Counted from the stretch's first letter, positions 9,515 through 19,002 are shown. The stretch is 64,000 nucleotides of DNA from Gammaproteobacteria bacterium (GCA_029862005.1 JAOTYD010000010.1:45759-109758); one strand, 5' to 3'. Notes: generated from the letters alone by a model not told the origin. Translations and numbers: made by a program.

Positions 9515-11035
9515 TCACCGCGTAAGCTCGATTTCACGTCGCCGCTCGTTCACGTACTGCTCCAGCGACGCGCGTACCTCACCATCTATTCCAGGCTCCT
9601 CGTAGTCCTTGAGCGTTTGCCGATAAATCTTGTTGGCGCGTTGAAAAGCCGTTTGTTCGCCGTTTTCTGCCCAGGTCTCGAAGTTACTCCAGTCCGAGAC
9701 GATCGGCTCGTAAAAGGCGGTGGTGTAGTTTGCAATGGTATGGGCGGTCCCGAAAAAATGACCGCCATGCCCGGCTTCGACGATTGCTTCGAGCGCCAGA
9801 CTCGATTCGTCCACGGTGAGTGGATTCAGGGTCTCGGCCATCATCTGCAGCATGTCGACATCGATAATAAATTTCTCGAACGAGGCGCACAGCCCGCCTT
9901 CGAGCCAGCCAGCGGCATGCTTGATAATCTGGGCATGTCCCATAACCGCGCCCCATAGTGACATCTGTGATTCCCAGGCTGCCTGCGCGTCGACACAGTT
10001 CGATGCATTGGTATTGGACGAGCGAAATGGCAGCTTGTAGCGACGTGCGAGCTGACCACTGGCCCAGGCAGCACGGGTATATTCAGGCGTGCCGAAAGCA
10101 GGTGCACCACTGCGCATATCGGCATTCGACGTAAAACCACCGTAGACCATTGGCGCGCCCGGATTGACGATTTGTGACAGCGCGATGACGCCAAGCGCTT
10201 CCGCGTTTTGTTGCGCCAGCGCACCCGCGAGCGTGATCGGACACATGGCTCCGGATAGCGTAAACGGGGTCACGATGGTCGGTTGCCCGTTTTCGGCCAT
10301 TTCAATCAGGCCATCGAGCATGGGACCATCCACACGCAATGGAGAATTGGTATTCACCACGGTGGTGATACTGGGTTGTTTCTTTATCGTTTCCCGGTCG
10401 ACGCCACGCGCAATGGCAGTCATCTCGATGCCGTCGTTAACGCGCCCTCCCCCCAGGCAATACAGTGAGAACGAACGATCGGTCAGAGTCAGTGCCGCCA
10501 GCGTCGCGTCGAGATGGCGGGTTTCTGGATGGATATCGATCGGTTCAACCGGGTAACCGCTGAAGAAGTCGATCACATCGTAATGATGCCCGAGGCGCAG
10601 GAAATTACAGTAATCTTCGAAGTTTCCGGTGCGCCGTCCTCCTTCCAGGTCGGAACTATTGGGCGCACTGGCAACGGTGGTAAAGTTCACCGCGTTTCTG
10701 CCCACGAGACGATTGCGCTCGGGATTGGGCGCATGCAGCGTAAACTCGGCAGGCACCGTGGCAAGGCGTTGCATCAGGCGGTCACGGTCCAGATAAACCC
10801 GCTGCAAATCCCAGTCGACACTGGCGCCATCCTGTTCGTAGAGCCCAAGTGCGGTTTCGTTCAAAATTTCGAGCCCGATATCTTCGAGAATGCGCATCGA
10901 CCCGTCATGGATGAGGTCCAGGGCTTCGCTATCGATCGCCTCGATTGGCGGGTAGGGATTAAACAACTGCTCGGCTTTTGGTTTGACCAGCTGCTCCGGT
11001 GTAGCGCTGCGTTTACGGGCTCTTCTGCGGGTCAT
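9515..11035 (-). CDS. Non-pyrrolysine MttB-family (trimethylamine/betaine-type) methyltransferase
   Basis: The protein has 506 residues from the ATG at 11035, preceded by a GGAG Shine-Dalgarno about 6 bases upstream; an in-frame start at 11095 lacks one. The fold is that of the MttB family (COG5598), with MRILEDIGLEILNE near the N terminus and GWLEGGLCASFEKFIID in the C-terminal half. The frame has no internal amber codon, so it belongs to the pyrrolysine-free branch, where corrinoid-dependent glycine-betaine methyltransferases such as MtgB are known. No corrinoid protein or corrinoid-activating gene lies nearby. It heads an operon with two flavoproteins, suggesting removal of the first methyl group of a quaternary or tertiary amine. 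Confidence 0.8.
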   Translation of the reverse strand: MTRRRARKRSATPEQLVKPKAEQLFNPYPPIEAIDSEALDLIHDGSMRILEDIGLEILNETALGLYEQDGASVDWDLQRVYLDRDRLMQRLATVPAEFTLHAPNPERNRLVGRNAVNFTTVASAPNSSDLEGGRRTGNFEDYCNFLRLGHHYDVIDFFSGYPVEPIDIHPETRHLDATLAALTLTDRSFSLYCLGGGRVNDGIEMTAIARGVDRETIKKQPSITTVVNTNSPLRVDGPMLDGLIEMAENGQPTIVTPFTLSGAMCPITLAGALAQQNAEALGVIALSQIVNPGAPMVYGGFTSNADMRSGAPAFGTPEYTRAAWASGQLARRYKLPFRSSNTNASNCVDAQAAWESQMSLWGAVMGHAQIIKHAAGWLEGGLCASFEKFIIDVDMLQMMAETLNPLTVDESSLALEAIVEAGHGGHFFGTAHTIANYTTAFYEPIVSDWSNFETWAENGEQTAFQRANKIYRQTLKDYEEPGIDGEVRASLEQYVNERRREIELTR

Positions 11036-11203
11036 TGCGGGCTCCAGTGATGCAACCGTCGATAGTATTTGAGAAATACGGAGCCGTCTAGCCATGACGC
11101 ACAGGTTATTATTGAATGCCCCTGGTCAGCACTTCAGCTGTCTATTCAGGCTACCACCTAAACTTACCGGCTGAGACAGGTAGCGACTTCGGTTCAGGAA
11201 TTT

Positions 11204-12004
11204 CTATACCAGCAGAGGATACCCTGACTCAACGGCGTGGTTCTCGATATCGACGATACCCTGATAGTCGCCAAGCGCCACGGGCTCGAAACTGAGCAGG
11301 TGGAGCCTCTCACGCACGGTAGCTGGTGCCAGCGCCAGTGCTCGATTCAGGTTGTCGATCAGCTTTTCGGTATCGGTGCTATCTGAACCTGGAATCACCA
11401 AAGGCAATCCGCAAGTTTTGATGCTAAACCCGATGCTGCGCACCTGATCCACTAAATCTGGCCGGCAATCCTCGATCAGTTGGTAACTGACACAATCGAT
11501 GGCGGCGATATCAGCTTGCTGGCTTACCACCGCTTCGAGACTGTGAAGATGACTGCCAGTGGTAATTACCCTGGAAAAAAACTGTCCCGCCGGATTAAGA
11601 TTGGAGATCGCGTACCGGAGTACATTCATACCGCTGTTAGAATCCGGCGCGTTGATCGCGGCGACTTTATCCCTGCAGTTGTCGAGTAATGCAATGCCTG
11701 AATTCGCACCCACGATGAACCGGCTCGAATAAAGTTTGCCCTCGGTACCGGGCACATCAAATATCGGTGCGCAAAACGGGCTCAACCGGTTTTTCAAATG
11801 GATCATCAATGGATAGCCACAGGTATGGCCAAAGAACAAGGCCGGGTCGCACAGTAGCGATTGATCCGAATCGAAGCGTAGTGATATTTCCCGATCGCTG
11901 CCGGCATCGAGCAGCTCTATCAATATATTGAACAGCTGTTGCCAGGCCAGTTTCAGCTCATCGGTAAATGAATACATTCCGCAGGTAATGATGCGTTCGA
12001 CCAT
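11204..12004 (-). CDS. PhnD-like (phosphonate-binding fold) protein without a signal peptide
   Basis: The chosen ATG at 12004 gives 266 residues beginning MVERIITCGMYSF; an in-frame TTG at 12031 would add nine. Family features are the N-terminal MYxF segment, HTCGYPL (about 80), SGMNVLRYAI, TTGSHLHSLEAV and QADIAAIDCVSYQLI. These match a subgroup of PhnD/transferrin-type periplasmic-binding folds encoded alone, without ABC permease genes, and often without an export signal. No transporter genes adjoin it. It lies between the methyltransferase operon and yibH on the same strand but with gaps of about 100 bp, so co-regulation is unclear. Its ligand is unknown. Confidence 0.65.
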   Translation of the reverse strand: MVERIITCGMYSFTDELKLAWQQLFNILIELLDAGSDREISLRFDSDQSLLCDPALFFGHTCGYPLMIHLKNRLSPFCAPIFDVPGTEGKLYSSRFIVGANSGIALLDNCRDKVAAINAPDSNSGMNVLRYAISNLNPAGQFFSRVITTGSHLHSLEAVVSQQADIAAIDCVSYQLIEDCRPDLVDQVRSIGFSIKTCGLPLVIPGSDSTDTEKLIDNLNRALALAPATVRERLHLLSFEPVALGDYQGIVDIENHAVESGYPLLV

Positions 12005-12125
12005 AAAACACAAAATACTCGCCAACAGCAATAAACACCAGCCGATTCTGGTGCCCTGTCTAACGTAAATTTAAGTGAATCAGGTAACGCAGGGATAGTT
12101 TATATCACCCCTGTTTCGAGTCACC

Positions 12126-12749
12126 CTAGGAAATAGGCGAAAGATAATTCATCCAGGCCGACATACGCAGCAGGGTTTTACGCACCAGTGCCAGTTGTTG
12201 GAACTCCTCGCCGTAAACGGCAGCCTGTGCGTAAGATCTGCCCGGAATCCGGGTTGCATAATTTTCGTAACGGGGATCGGAAATACTGATTACCACCGGA
12301 ATTCGGATCTCGCCTGCCGCGACGACAGGATCGATGTTTTGGTCCCGGGTCAAGGCTTGATTCTCGCCTTGCATCGGTAGCAGCATTTGCACTTCACCCG
12401 AGAAAACCTTGCCAGGAATACTATCGAAGGTCACCTCAGCTGCCCTGCCCTGATTTAGATGCAGCAAACTGTTACGGTGAAACCATGCGATCAGTTTTGG
12501 TTCAGCACTCGATTGCGATGTATCCATGACACGCTCGTTGAAATCGGGCGTAACCGGCACTGTCGTCAAGTGCTGCTGGCTTAATCCGGTGTAAGGATGG
12601 TAGTAGTTCAATACCTGGATTAAGGCGAAAACCAGGACGATGCCACCAATCGAAGTGGCAGGCACGGTAAACTGGTTGAGGGGGATTCTCAAAGCGGCAA
12701 AAATTGCTATGCAGATTGCCGCGCAGGTCGATACTAATAATAGTTCCAT
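12126..12749 (-). CDS. yibH: YibH-like HlyD-family membrane protein lacking the lipoyl/coiled-coil hairpin
   Basis: The 207-residue protein aligns with both ends of E. coli YibH (about 378 residues) as I recall that sequence. Its N terminus has two membrane segments (about 1-20 and 30-50) ending YYHPYTGLSQQHLTTVPVTP, and its C-terminal beta-barrel runs from LIAWFHRNSLLHLNQG to TLLRMSAWMNYLSPIS. The middle of about 180 residues, holding the biotinyl-lipoyl halves and the alpha-helical hairpin, is missing, with VPVTP joined almost directly to the barrel. The frame is intact, so this is a clean internal deletion or a natural short variant. It follows yibI by 21 bp, as in the enteric yibI-yibH pair. 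Confidence 0.7.
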   Translation of the reverse strand: MELLLVSTCAAICIAIFAALRIPLNQFTVPATSIGGIVLVFALIQVLNYYHPYTGLSQQHLTTVPVTPDFNERVMDTSQSSAEPKLIAWFHRNSLLHLNQGRAAEVTFDSIPGKVFSGEVQMLLPMQGENQALTRDQNIDPVVAAGEIRIPVVISISDPRYENYATRIPGRSYAQAAVYGEEFQQLALVRKTLLRMSAWMNYLSPIS

Positions 12750-12770
12750 AATTTGTCTCGCCGTCAGCGA

Positions 12771-13211
12771 TTATGCCGCGTTGCTTGCCGCCATGATTGC
12801 ATTTTCGATGCGCTCGATCCTGTCATCGAGTACTTCGAACTTGTGGCCCAGTAAAGAAACTGAATCGGTAATGTCTGCATCCAGCTGTCCGATATCGGCA
12901 TCGATATCGCTCTCTTCCGTAGCCGCCTTGTCGTTGATCGCGGTGTCTTCATTGATCTGGCTTAGTCTTGGACTCAGGTCTCCGCGGTAAGCCGCGGCCC
13001 AGATCCACAACAGCGGCCAGATTGCGTGCAGTGTAAACAGGCTAACCCATCCCGCATGATGGATTGCATCCTGGTGGGGATGATTACGGTCAACAGCTAT
13101 CTTATAGGGGATATTGAGTATCGCGATGGCGCCAAACAGCAAGCTGGTCGCGGTAAAAATCAGAATCCCAAGCGCAATGTAATCGAGCATATCGTATCGC
13201 CAATCTAACAT
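12771..13211 (-). CDS. yibI: YibI-like DUF3302 inner-membrane protein
   Basis: The 146-residue protein has two membrane helices (about 11-32 and 50-68) around the family-typical cytoplasmic stretch IPYKIAVDRNHPHQDAI and the segment AGWVSLFTLHAIWPLLWIWA, both highly similar to E. coli YibI as I recall it. An acidic, probably coiled C-terminal tail (about 85-146) is longer than in the enteric protein. Two starts are possible, ATG at 13211 or ATG at 13190 (MLDYIALG, matching the enteric N terminus); neither has a clear Shine-Dalgarno. It precedes yibH. The pair's function is unknown; YibH-type partners resemble periplasmic adaptor proteins. Confidence 0.75.
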   Translation of the reverse strand: MLDWRYDMLDYIALGILIFTATSLLFGAIAILNIPYKIAVDRNHPHQDAIHHAGWVSLFTLHAIWPLLWIWAAAYRGDLSPRLSQINEDTAINDKAATEESDIDADIGQLDADITDSVSLLGHKFEVLDDRIERIENAIMAASNAA

Positions 13212-13368
13212 CGTAGCTTAGATTGTAGTCCAGGAATCGGCCTGTACTTTTGTGACCTAGTTCTCGTTTGTACCGTGATTTACCCCGGTTTGATGCGCTC
13301 CAGACAGGATAAACCTGCATCGTGGGAATAAGATCAAAGTGGACAGGAATTCGTGTAGAGTGCCATTC

Positions 13369-13782
13369 ATGACAGCCGCGCACAGATACTATCTTCTGGC
13401 TCTTAACCTGGTATTGCATGGATTACACCTGGTTCTCATCCTGTTTAGCCTGGTGGGGTGGATGTTCTGCGAGACCCGGCTACTGAACCTGATCGCACTG
13501 CTGCTGATCCTGTTTTCGTGGTATGGGCTGGGACCGCTGCTAGGGAAGGGTAACGCCTGGGGTTACTGCGTTATCACCGATATCCAGTGGCGGATTCGCA
13601 GAGAACTGGGTCTGGAAAGCCGCAGCGGGGGCTACGTCAAATACCTGGCTGACAACCTGCTTGGCGGAGATTTCGATGAAACGCAGCTTGATATAATAAG
13701 TGTCGCGATCATTTTTTCCTGTTTTTTCGCCTCGGTAGCCACTAACTTGTTGTACGGAAGTTGTCCGGTTGTTGCCGGTTAA
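13369..13782 (+). CDS. DUF2784 family membrane protein
   Basis: Starting at the ATG at 13369 (MTAAHRYYLLALNLVLHG) the protein has 137 residues; a GTG at 13339 would add ten. It has two adjacent hydrophobic helices near the N terminus, a central polar segment (NAWGYCVITDIQWRIRRELG) and a C-terminal helix. The order of a membrane N terminus, a C-x-xT-x-x-x-W segment and YVKYL fits the DUF2784 family of unknown function. It is transcribed divergently from yibI, with starts about 160 bp apart. Confidence 0.6.
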   Translation: MTAAHRYYLLALNLVLHGLHLVLILFSLVGWMFCETRLLNLIALLLILFSWYGLGPLLGKGNAWGYCVITDIQWRIRRELGLESRSGGYVKYLADNLLGGDFDETQLDIISVAIIFSCFFASVATNLLYGSCPVVAG

Positions 13783-13984
13783 AGAAATTAACAGGTTTCC
13801 AGGGGGAAAATTTTAGACCTGATCCTTCATGCTGATATCCTGGTAAGGCCGGTACACGCCACCAGATAAAGTCTCAAGCTAATAAAAATCAGGATCTTGC
13901 TAATATCCCTGCGCATGATCTGTATCAATGTCTCGAAAGCTGTTTCCTAGAAAGTTGCAATTAGAAATTCTTTGATACCAGGTT
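13783..13984. other. Leader region of the activase-like gene
   Basis: About 200 bp separate the DUF2784 gene from the giant activase gene. I see no open frame of note, no strong hairpin and no recognisable regulator site here. It presumably carries the promoter for the downstream gene. Confidence 0.4.
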
Positions 13985-16900
13985 ATGTTCAAGGACATCA
14001 TAAATCGCAGCCCCGGGGAGTCTGCTACTGCAGACAGTTCTCTGGCTTCGATAACCACGATTTATATCGATGCAGGTACCAGGCACATCCGGCTCCAGGT
14101 ATGTGCAGCTGACGGTTCCGTTCGACAGGATACGGTGGTTCCCAGCAATAGCGACCTGGGCGAAGTGCTGTCGTCGACGGGACCGCTCAAGGCAGGTGCG
14201 GCCGATTCGGATTTGTCCAGGTTGGTAATCACCGGAAAATTGGCAGACGCTGTCCGGGAGAGGCTTGGAGATGGCAAGCAGATTCTACCGACGGCGGCTT
14301 TCTGGATGGCGGCACAGGACTTGATCGGGCTGCCTGAGAATGCAGCCGTCGAGATGCTCGCAATCATCGATCTGTCGGCCTCCGGTTACCTGATTATCGG
14401 TGTCGATCGCAGCGGTGAGCTTAAGGACGACCTGCTGTTGACGAATCCGCGCTGTGGTGCAGGTTCCGGGATCAACCTCGATCGTGTACTGCAAAAACTT
14501 GATCTCGCGCACGAGCAGGTCGACGAGCTGCTCGAGGCTTACCTGGGTAAGGCCGGTCGGGCCCGGCGCGCGGCCACTGCCGTGCGTGTCGACCGCTGCG
14601 GCGTGTTTAGCACCTCGGCGACGATTTCCGATAAAAACCAGGGGATTCCGCTCGATGTTGCCCTCGCCACGACGTTGAAGTCCGAGGTCGAAAAAACGGT
14701 TAAGAAACTGCCACCCGGTTTCGACAAAGTCTACCTGACAGGTCGTATTTTCCGCTGGCAGTATGCCCGTGACTGCGCAGAGGATTTGTTATACAAGCAA
14801 GGCGTCGCGGAAGTTGCCTACGATCCAGAAAACACGCAGATCCTCAAATCACTGCAGAATATGGTCACGAAGATCGGCTTCGAAAACCTGGCACAACCCG
14901 ATTCCCGCCTGGTCAAGCAGAGCAAGCCTGAAACCTTTCCGTCCTTTGTCGAACTGCGCAGGCATTACGAGGCGAGTGGACAATACCGAAGACTGAAGGA
15001 TGAACCACCCGGCACCTGCTCGGCACAGGATCTTGCGCAACGCACGCTGATCCTGGCCCTGGATGTCGGCTCCACCATGGCCAAGGCGATAGTGGCCGAT
15101 GCCGAAACGGGTGAAGTCCTGTTTCTCGACGCTTACAGCAATGCTGGCGATACGATAGAGACGGTCAAGAAGGTTTTCGTCGACCTGCAGCGGCAGGGTA
15201 TCGAGCGATTGCCATTGCAAAGCGTCGGTATTACCGGATCCGCCCGCTACCAGGTGCAGCAGGCGCTTGCGAGTATCTACCCCGACCTGTCGGAACGCAT
15301 CCAGGTGCTGGTGGAAAACTATGCGCATGCGCGAGGCTCGATCGACCATGCCCGGCAACACGTTAAATGGCTGCTGCAACTGGGCTACGAGGACGTCAAC
15401 CAGGATCTCTGTATCCTGGTTGATATCGGCGGTGAAGACACCAAGATTTCCACCATCGCGCTGAACCAGGCCGAGCTATTCGACAACGCCATGAATACCA
15501 AGTGTTCCGCGGGAACCGGCAGTCTGATGGATACGCTCAGCGCCATGTTCGGCCTGCAATCGGTGGCCGACGCGCAGGCGCATGCTTACGGCGCTCCGCA
15601 ATCTTTCAGTATCAATGCAACCTGCGCCGTGTTCCTGATGGAAAACGCGAGCAAGTTACAGGCACAGGGTGTTCCGCGGGACGAAATCCTCGCCTCTGCG
15701 AACTGGGCCATCGTCGAAAACATGGCACGTACCCTGTGGAGCCAGCTCGATCTGCCCGCCAACGCTGTGGTGTTATTACATGGTCAGACTATGTTGTCGG
15801 ACCCGTTGCCGCTGGCGGTTATCCACCGTCTGCGCTCCTACATCGGTGCCGACATTCATGCCCTGTTGCCGCCGCACCCCGGGCATCGGGCCTGTATCGG
15901 TCTCGTTCGCAGCTTGCAGCAGGCAGCAGTGCCCGGCGTCGTTAATATTAACCCTGGTGATTTGCTCGAGGCCAATTTCGTAAAGCGCCTGATTCAGTGC
16001 AAGGGCAAGGTTTGCGGCGATCCACAGGCCCGTTGCAACCGCTGTGCGCTGCGCTGGCAAGGTGACGATGGTCGCAAGGTCGCCTTCACGGTGGGTGGAT
16101 GCACCGCTATAAATGAGCTCATCTCGCACAAGGGGCAGAAGAAAGAGAACCGTCCGCGTGATTCATACAAGGAAATATGGGACTTTATCGATAACCATCA
16201 CCCGCACAGTGATGACCCGCGGCGCCTGGTTATCCCGCGCAGTTTTACCGTCTCCGAATGGGCCTATTTCCTGTCCCGTATATTTGCTCCACTGGGTATT
16301 CCGGTGCACGTCGATAACGTGCGCGACAGTGACCTGGCCGACGCGCAACCCCAGTTCAACGTCGATTGCTGCGCTCCCCAGATGGGCGCGGTAGGTCAGT
16401 TCCAGCGGCTCGCCACGGAACCACATGGCATGATCCTGGCTCCGCAGATAGAGACCTTGCCAACGGATGGAGCGAGTCGGGGACTCACCTGCAGTAGCAA
16501 CCAAGGTGGCGTCGCAGTGGCCAGTAATCTGGCCATGGATGTGCACCCAGATGCCCGTTTTCACCTGTTTCACTTCGCCATCGATGAGCTCGATGCGGGT
16601 CTTTTAAGCGACCAGTTTCAGATTGGGCTGGAACCGGTGTTTCGCTACTACGGGATTGCCCCAGATGCAAAAACCCTGGAAAGTATCGTTACCAGGGCAA
16701 TCGCGGATCATTTGCAGTTGCGTCAGGCGGCGGCGGATTTCGCTGCGGAACTTACCGAAAACGCACTTGCCGAGGGGCACCAGGTGGCATTGGTCGTGGG
16801 GCGTGAATATGTTCTGAACCCCGGCATCTACGACAGCCATATCCGCCGTCTGTTACGTGATCGCCAGATGGCGGTGATTCCCTCCTACGTGCTGGATATG

Positions 16901-18799
16901 GATCTCGACCCGGAGTACGCCCATGTGTACTGGCGTAATCCCCATTTTATCCTGACAGCGCTGAAGGCGGTTGCGCATCGCAACCTGCATACCCGGCTAC
17001 GGCATCCGCGTCTGCAGTCCCTGTTTCGTCGCATCGAGGAGGATTCCTCGGGCGCGATGCTGCCAGTGGTCCAGGTTTCGACCTTCAGCTGCGGACCCGA
17101 CAGTATCATCACGCACTACGTTGTCGAGATTATGAAGCAGCGGCCGTTCCTGTTAATTCAATCCGACGCCGTGCTCAAGGAACTTGCGCATCTCGAAAAT
17201 CGCGTAAATACCTACGTCATGCAACTCGAGCAGGGATTGCACGACAAGCTGGGACTGGATAGCAAGCAACCGTTCGAGATCACGACCCTCGACGAGCTGA
17301 TTTCACATGAACCACTGAATCGCGATACCGACGTTATTTGCCTTCCGACCCTGGGTGATAATCGAGCCTTGACCGCAGTATTTCGCGGGGCTGGCTATAC
17401 CTGCCTCGAAAACTATTCCGATCAAACTTATGATTTACAGGCGCTGGTAAAAACCGGACGCAAGGCGGCGGGCCAGGCGGTGTGTACCCCGCTCGCGGCG
17501 CTCTACTCAGACCTGAGAAACGGAGTAGATGAATTCGCGCGCCGCAAGCAGGCGCGTGATCCCGAATTCGCCAACAAGCGGCGCCTGGTGTTAATCGATT
17601 CCCAGGGTTCCGGACCCTGCAGGCAAGGTCAGTATCCCAGTTTGCACCGGCTCTTATTCAAGAAATCGGCGCCAGCCGAAAGACTCGACCGCAGTTGCAA
17701 CAGTATGCCGGGCGGCACGCTGTTTGAGTTCATGCTGTTAGAGGAGAACGAAGGTTACCGGGGCGGTTTCCCGGACTGGTTAATGCTGCGAATGTACCAG
17801 GGAATCATATTGAAAGGCGTTCTGCAGGGTATCCTGTTCAGTGCCGGTGCGAGCTGCCGCGATTACGCCGAGTACCGGCGTTTCATCGCTGATTTCCGCG
17901 CGCTGGAGCATGAAATCTACACGCTGCTGGAGGGTTTTAACGGTCCGGGTCGTTTCAGCCAGTGGCTGTTAACGTTGCTGGGCAGGAACAGCATACCGAG
18001 CATTCCGGTCATGTATTTCGCCTACCGCGCGCATGGTCGGGAGTTTATCAAGCCGCTGAAGCGCTTTATAGCTAAATGGAAAGCCCCAGAACCTCGTCCG
18101 GGACACAGGTTGAATATCCTGATTACCGGTGAGGGCTACATGCGTCTCGCGCAGGCCGAGGAAATCTTCTTTATCCTGCTGAGGGAAATGGGTTTTCGAC
18201 GATTCGATTTGCATGTATCGCCAGCGATGTCCTACATGGAAGTGATCCTCGAAGAGGCCGAGGAAGCTGGTCGTACCGAACTGGAGGTCACTCAGGCTCG
18301 GCAATCACGCGTTGGAATAAATAATGCTGACACGACCAGGCTACGTGGTGTAAAGCGCAGAATACGCATGCTCAGGCTATTCCGTGGAATATGGCGTAAT
18401 CTTCTTGCGCGACCACTTTACCGCGCGAGCGAACTTGAAATGCCAGCGCCGATCAGCCGGATGATCGAGGCTTCGCGCGAGCTGTTGCCCACCTACCGTC
18501 CCATCGGTGAACTCGCACCTTATATCGGAGAGGCGCTGGTCGAACTTCGACAAGGCACCGATGTAGTACTGAACGTGGCACCGAACGGTTGCATGGTTTC
18601 CACCATGGGCGAGGTGCTGACACCGAGCATTATGCATGCGCAGGGTGTCGGCCCGGGCCGCATCCAGACACTGCTGTCGGCCGAGGGTGACGTTGACCGT
18701 GAAGCACTGACCCTCGCGGTGCTGAAGGCGACGGGCCCGTATCGTTACTACCAGATGCGAGAGAAATTAAGTAACGATAAAACCCATATTTCCATGTAA
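13985..18799 (+). CDS. Giant acyl-CoA dehydratase activase-like fusion (BadF/HgdC ATPases plus DUF2229/HgdB-like parts)
   Basis: The 1604-residue protein combines modules normally found separately. Residues about 20-330 form a degenerate BadF/BcrA-type ATPase (TIYIDAGTRHIRLQV). Residues about 350-640 form a canonical one: ALDVGSTMAKAIVAD phosphate loop, VDIGGEDTKIST, and two cysteines in NTKCSAGTGS (about 503) and NATCAVFLMEN (about 545) that ligate the [4Fe-4S] cluster in known activators. A cysteine cluster follows (CKGKVCG...RCNRC, about 671-688), then a DUF2229 region (IPRSFTVSEWAYFLSRIF, about 747) and a dehydratase-subunit-like C terminus with FSCGPDSI (about 1035). Activators of this class use ATP to push one electron into 2-hydroxyacyl-CoA dehydratases or benzoyl-CoA reductases. 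No separate dehydratase gene adjoins it, so the substrate is unknown. Confidence 0.82.
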   Translation: MFKDIINRSPGESATADSSLASITTIYIDAGTRHIRLQVCAADGSVRQDTVVPSNSDLGEVLSSTGPLKAGAADSDLSRLVITGKLADAVRERLGDGKQILPTAAFWMAAQDLIGLPENAAVEMLAIIDLSASGYLIIGVDRSGELKDDLLLTNPRCGAGSGINLDRVLQKLDLAHEQVDELLEAYLGKAGRARRAATAVRVDRCGVFSTSATISDKNQGIPLDVALATTLKSEVEKTVKKLPPGFDKVYLTGRIFRWQYARDCAEDLLYKQGVAEVAYDPENTQILKSLQNMVTKIGFENLAQPDSRLVKQSKPETFPSFVELRRHYEASGQYRRLKDEPPGTCSAQDLAQRTLILALDVGSTMAKAIVADAETGEVLFLDAYSNAGDTIETVKKVFVDLQRQGIERLPLQSVGITGSARYQVQQALASIYPDLSERIQVLVENYAHARGSIDHARQHVKWLLQLGYEDVNQDLCILVDIGGEDTKISTIALNQAELFDNAMNTKCSAGTGSLMDTLSAMFGLQSVADAQAHAYGAPQSFSINATCAVFLMENASKLQAQGVPRDEILASANWAIVENMARTLWSQLDLPANAVVLLHGQTMLSDPLPLAVIHRLRSYIGADIHALLPPHPGHRACIGLVRSLQQAAVPGVVNINPGDLLEANFVKRLIQCKGKVCGDPQARCNRCALRWQGDDGRKVAFTVGGCTAINELISHKGQKKENRPRDSYKEIWDFIDNHHPHSDDPRRLVIPRSFTVSEWAYFLSRIFAPLGIPVHVDNVRDSDLADAQPQFNVDCCAPQMGAVGQFQRLATEPHGMILAPQIETLPTDGASRGLTCSSNQGGVAVASNLAMDVHPDARFHLFHFAIDELDAGLLSDQFQIGLEPVFRYYGIAPDAKTLESIVTRAIADHLQLRQAAADFAAELTENALAEGHQVALVVGREYVLNPGIYDSHIRRLLRDRQMAVIPSYVLDMDLDPEYAHVYWRNPHFILTALKAVAHRNLHTRLRHPRLQSLFRRIEEDSSGAMLPVVQVSTFSCGPDSIITHYVVEIMKQRPFLLIQSDAVLKELAHLENRVNTYVMQLEQGLHDKLGLDSKQPFEITTLDELISHEPLNRDTDVICLPTLGDNRALTAVFRGAGYTCLENYSDQTYDLQALVKTGRKAAGQAVCTPLAALYSDLRNGVDEFARRKQARDPEFANKRRLVLIDSQGSGPCRQGQYPSLHRLLFKKSAPAERLDRSCNSMPGGTLFEFMLLEENEGYRGGFPDWLMLRMYQGIILKGVLQGILFSAGASCRDYAEYRRFIADFRALEHEIYTLLEGFNGPGRFSQWLLTLLGRNSIPSIPVMYFAYRAHGREFIKPLKRFIAKWKAPEPRPGHRLNILITGEGYMRLAQAEEIFFILLREMGFRRFDLHVSPAMSYMEVILEEAEEAGRTELEVTQARQSRVGINNADTTRLRGVKRRIRMLRLFRGIWRNLLARPLYRASELEMPAPISRMIEASRELLPTYRPIGELAPYIGEALVELRQGTDVVLNVAPNGCMVSTMGEVLTPSIMHAQGVGPGRIQTLLSAEGDVDREALTLAVLKATGPYRYYQMREKLSNDKTHISM

Positions 18800-19002
18800 C
18801 TGTTTCTGAGGATCGCTTTCGTATCCTTAGCCACCATTTAATAAAGATAGATTCTGTGTAACTGCTTTGTCAAAAGCAGGCGCTCATAATCTCTTCTTGC
18901 GAGACTGAAACCGCAGCCAATTGCAGACATCTAGATTGCTCTCACGTCCGGTTCGTCAAAAAAACGCAAACAGAAATTTCGAAAAGCGCAATCGAGGTTC
19001 AC
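18800..19002. other. Convergent intergenic region
   Basis: This 200-bp gap lies between the activase gene and the minus-strand gene ending at 19003. A weak hairpin with arms AGGAT/ATCCT occurs near 18808-18828 without a T-run. I see no gene here. Confidence 0.35.

Noticed and set aside
9515..11035. Pyrrolysine (in-frame amber) in the MttB-like gene
   Set aside because: The frame has no internal TAG and is full length, so it belongs to the non-pyrrolysine branch.
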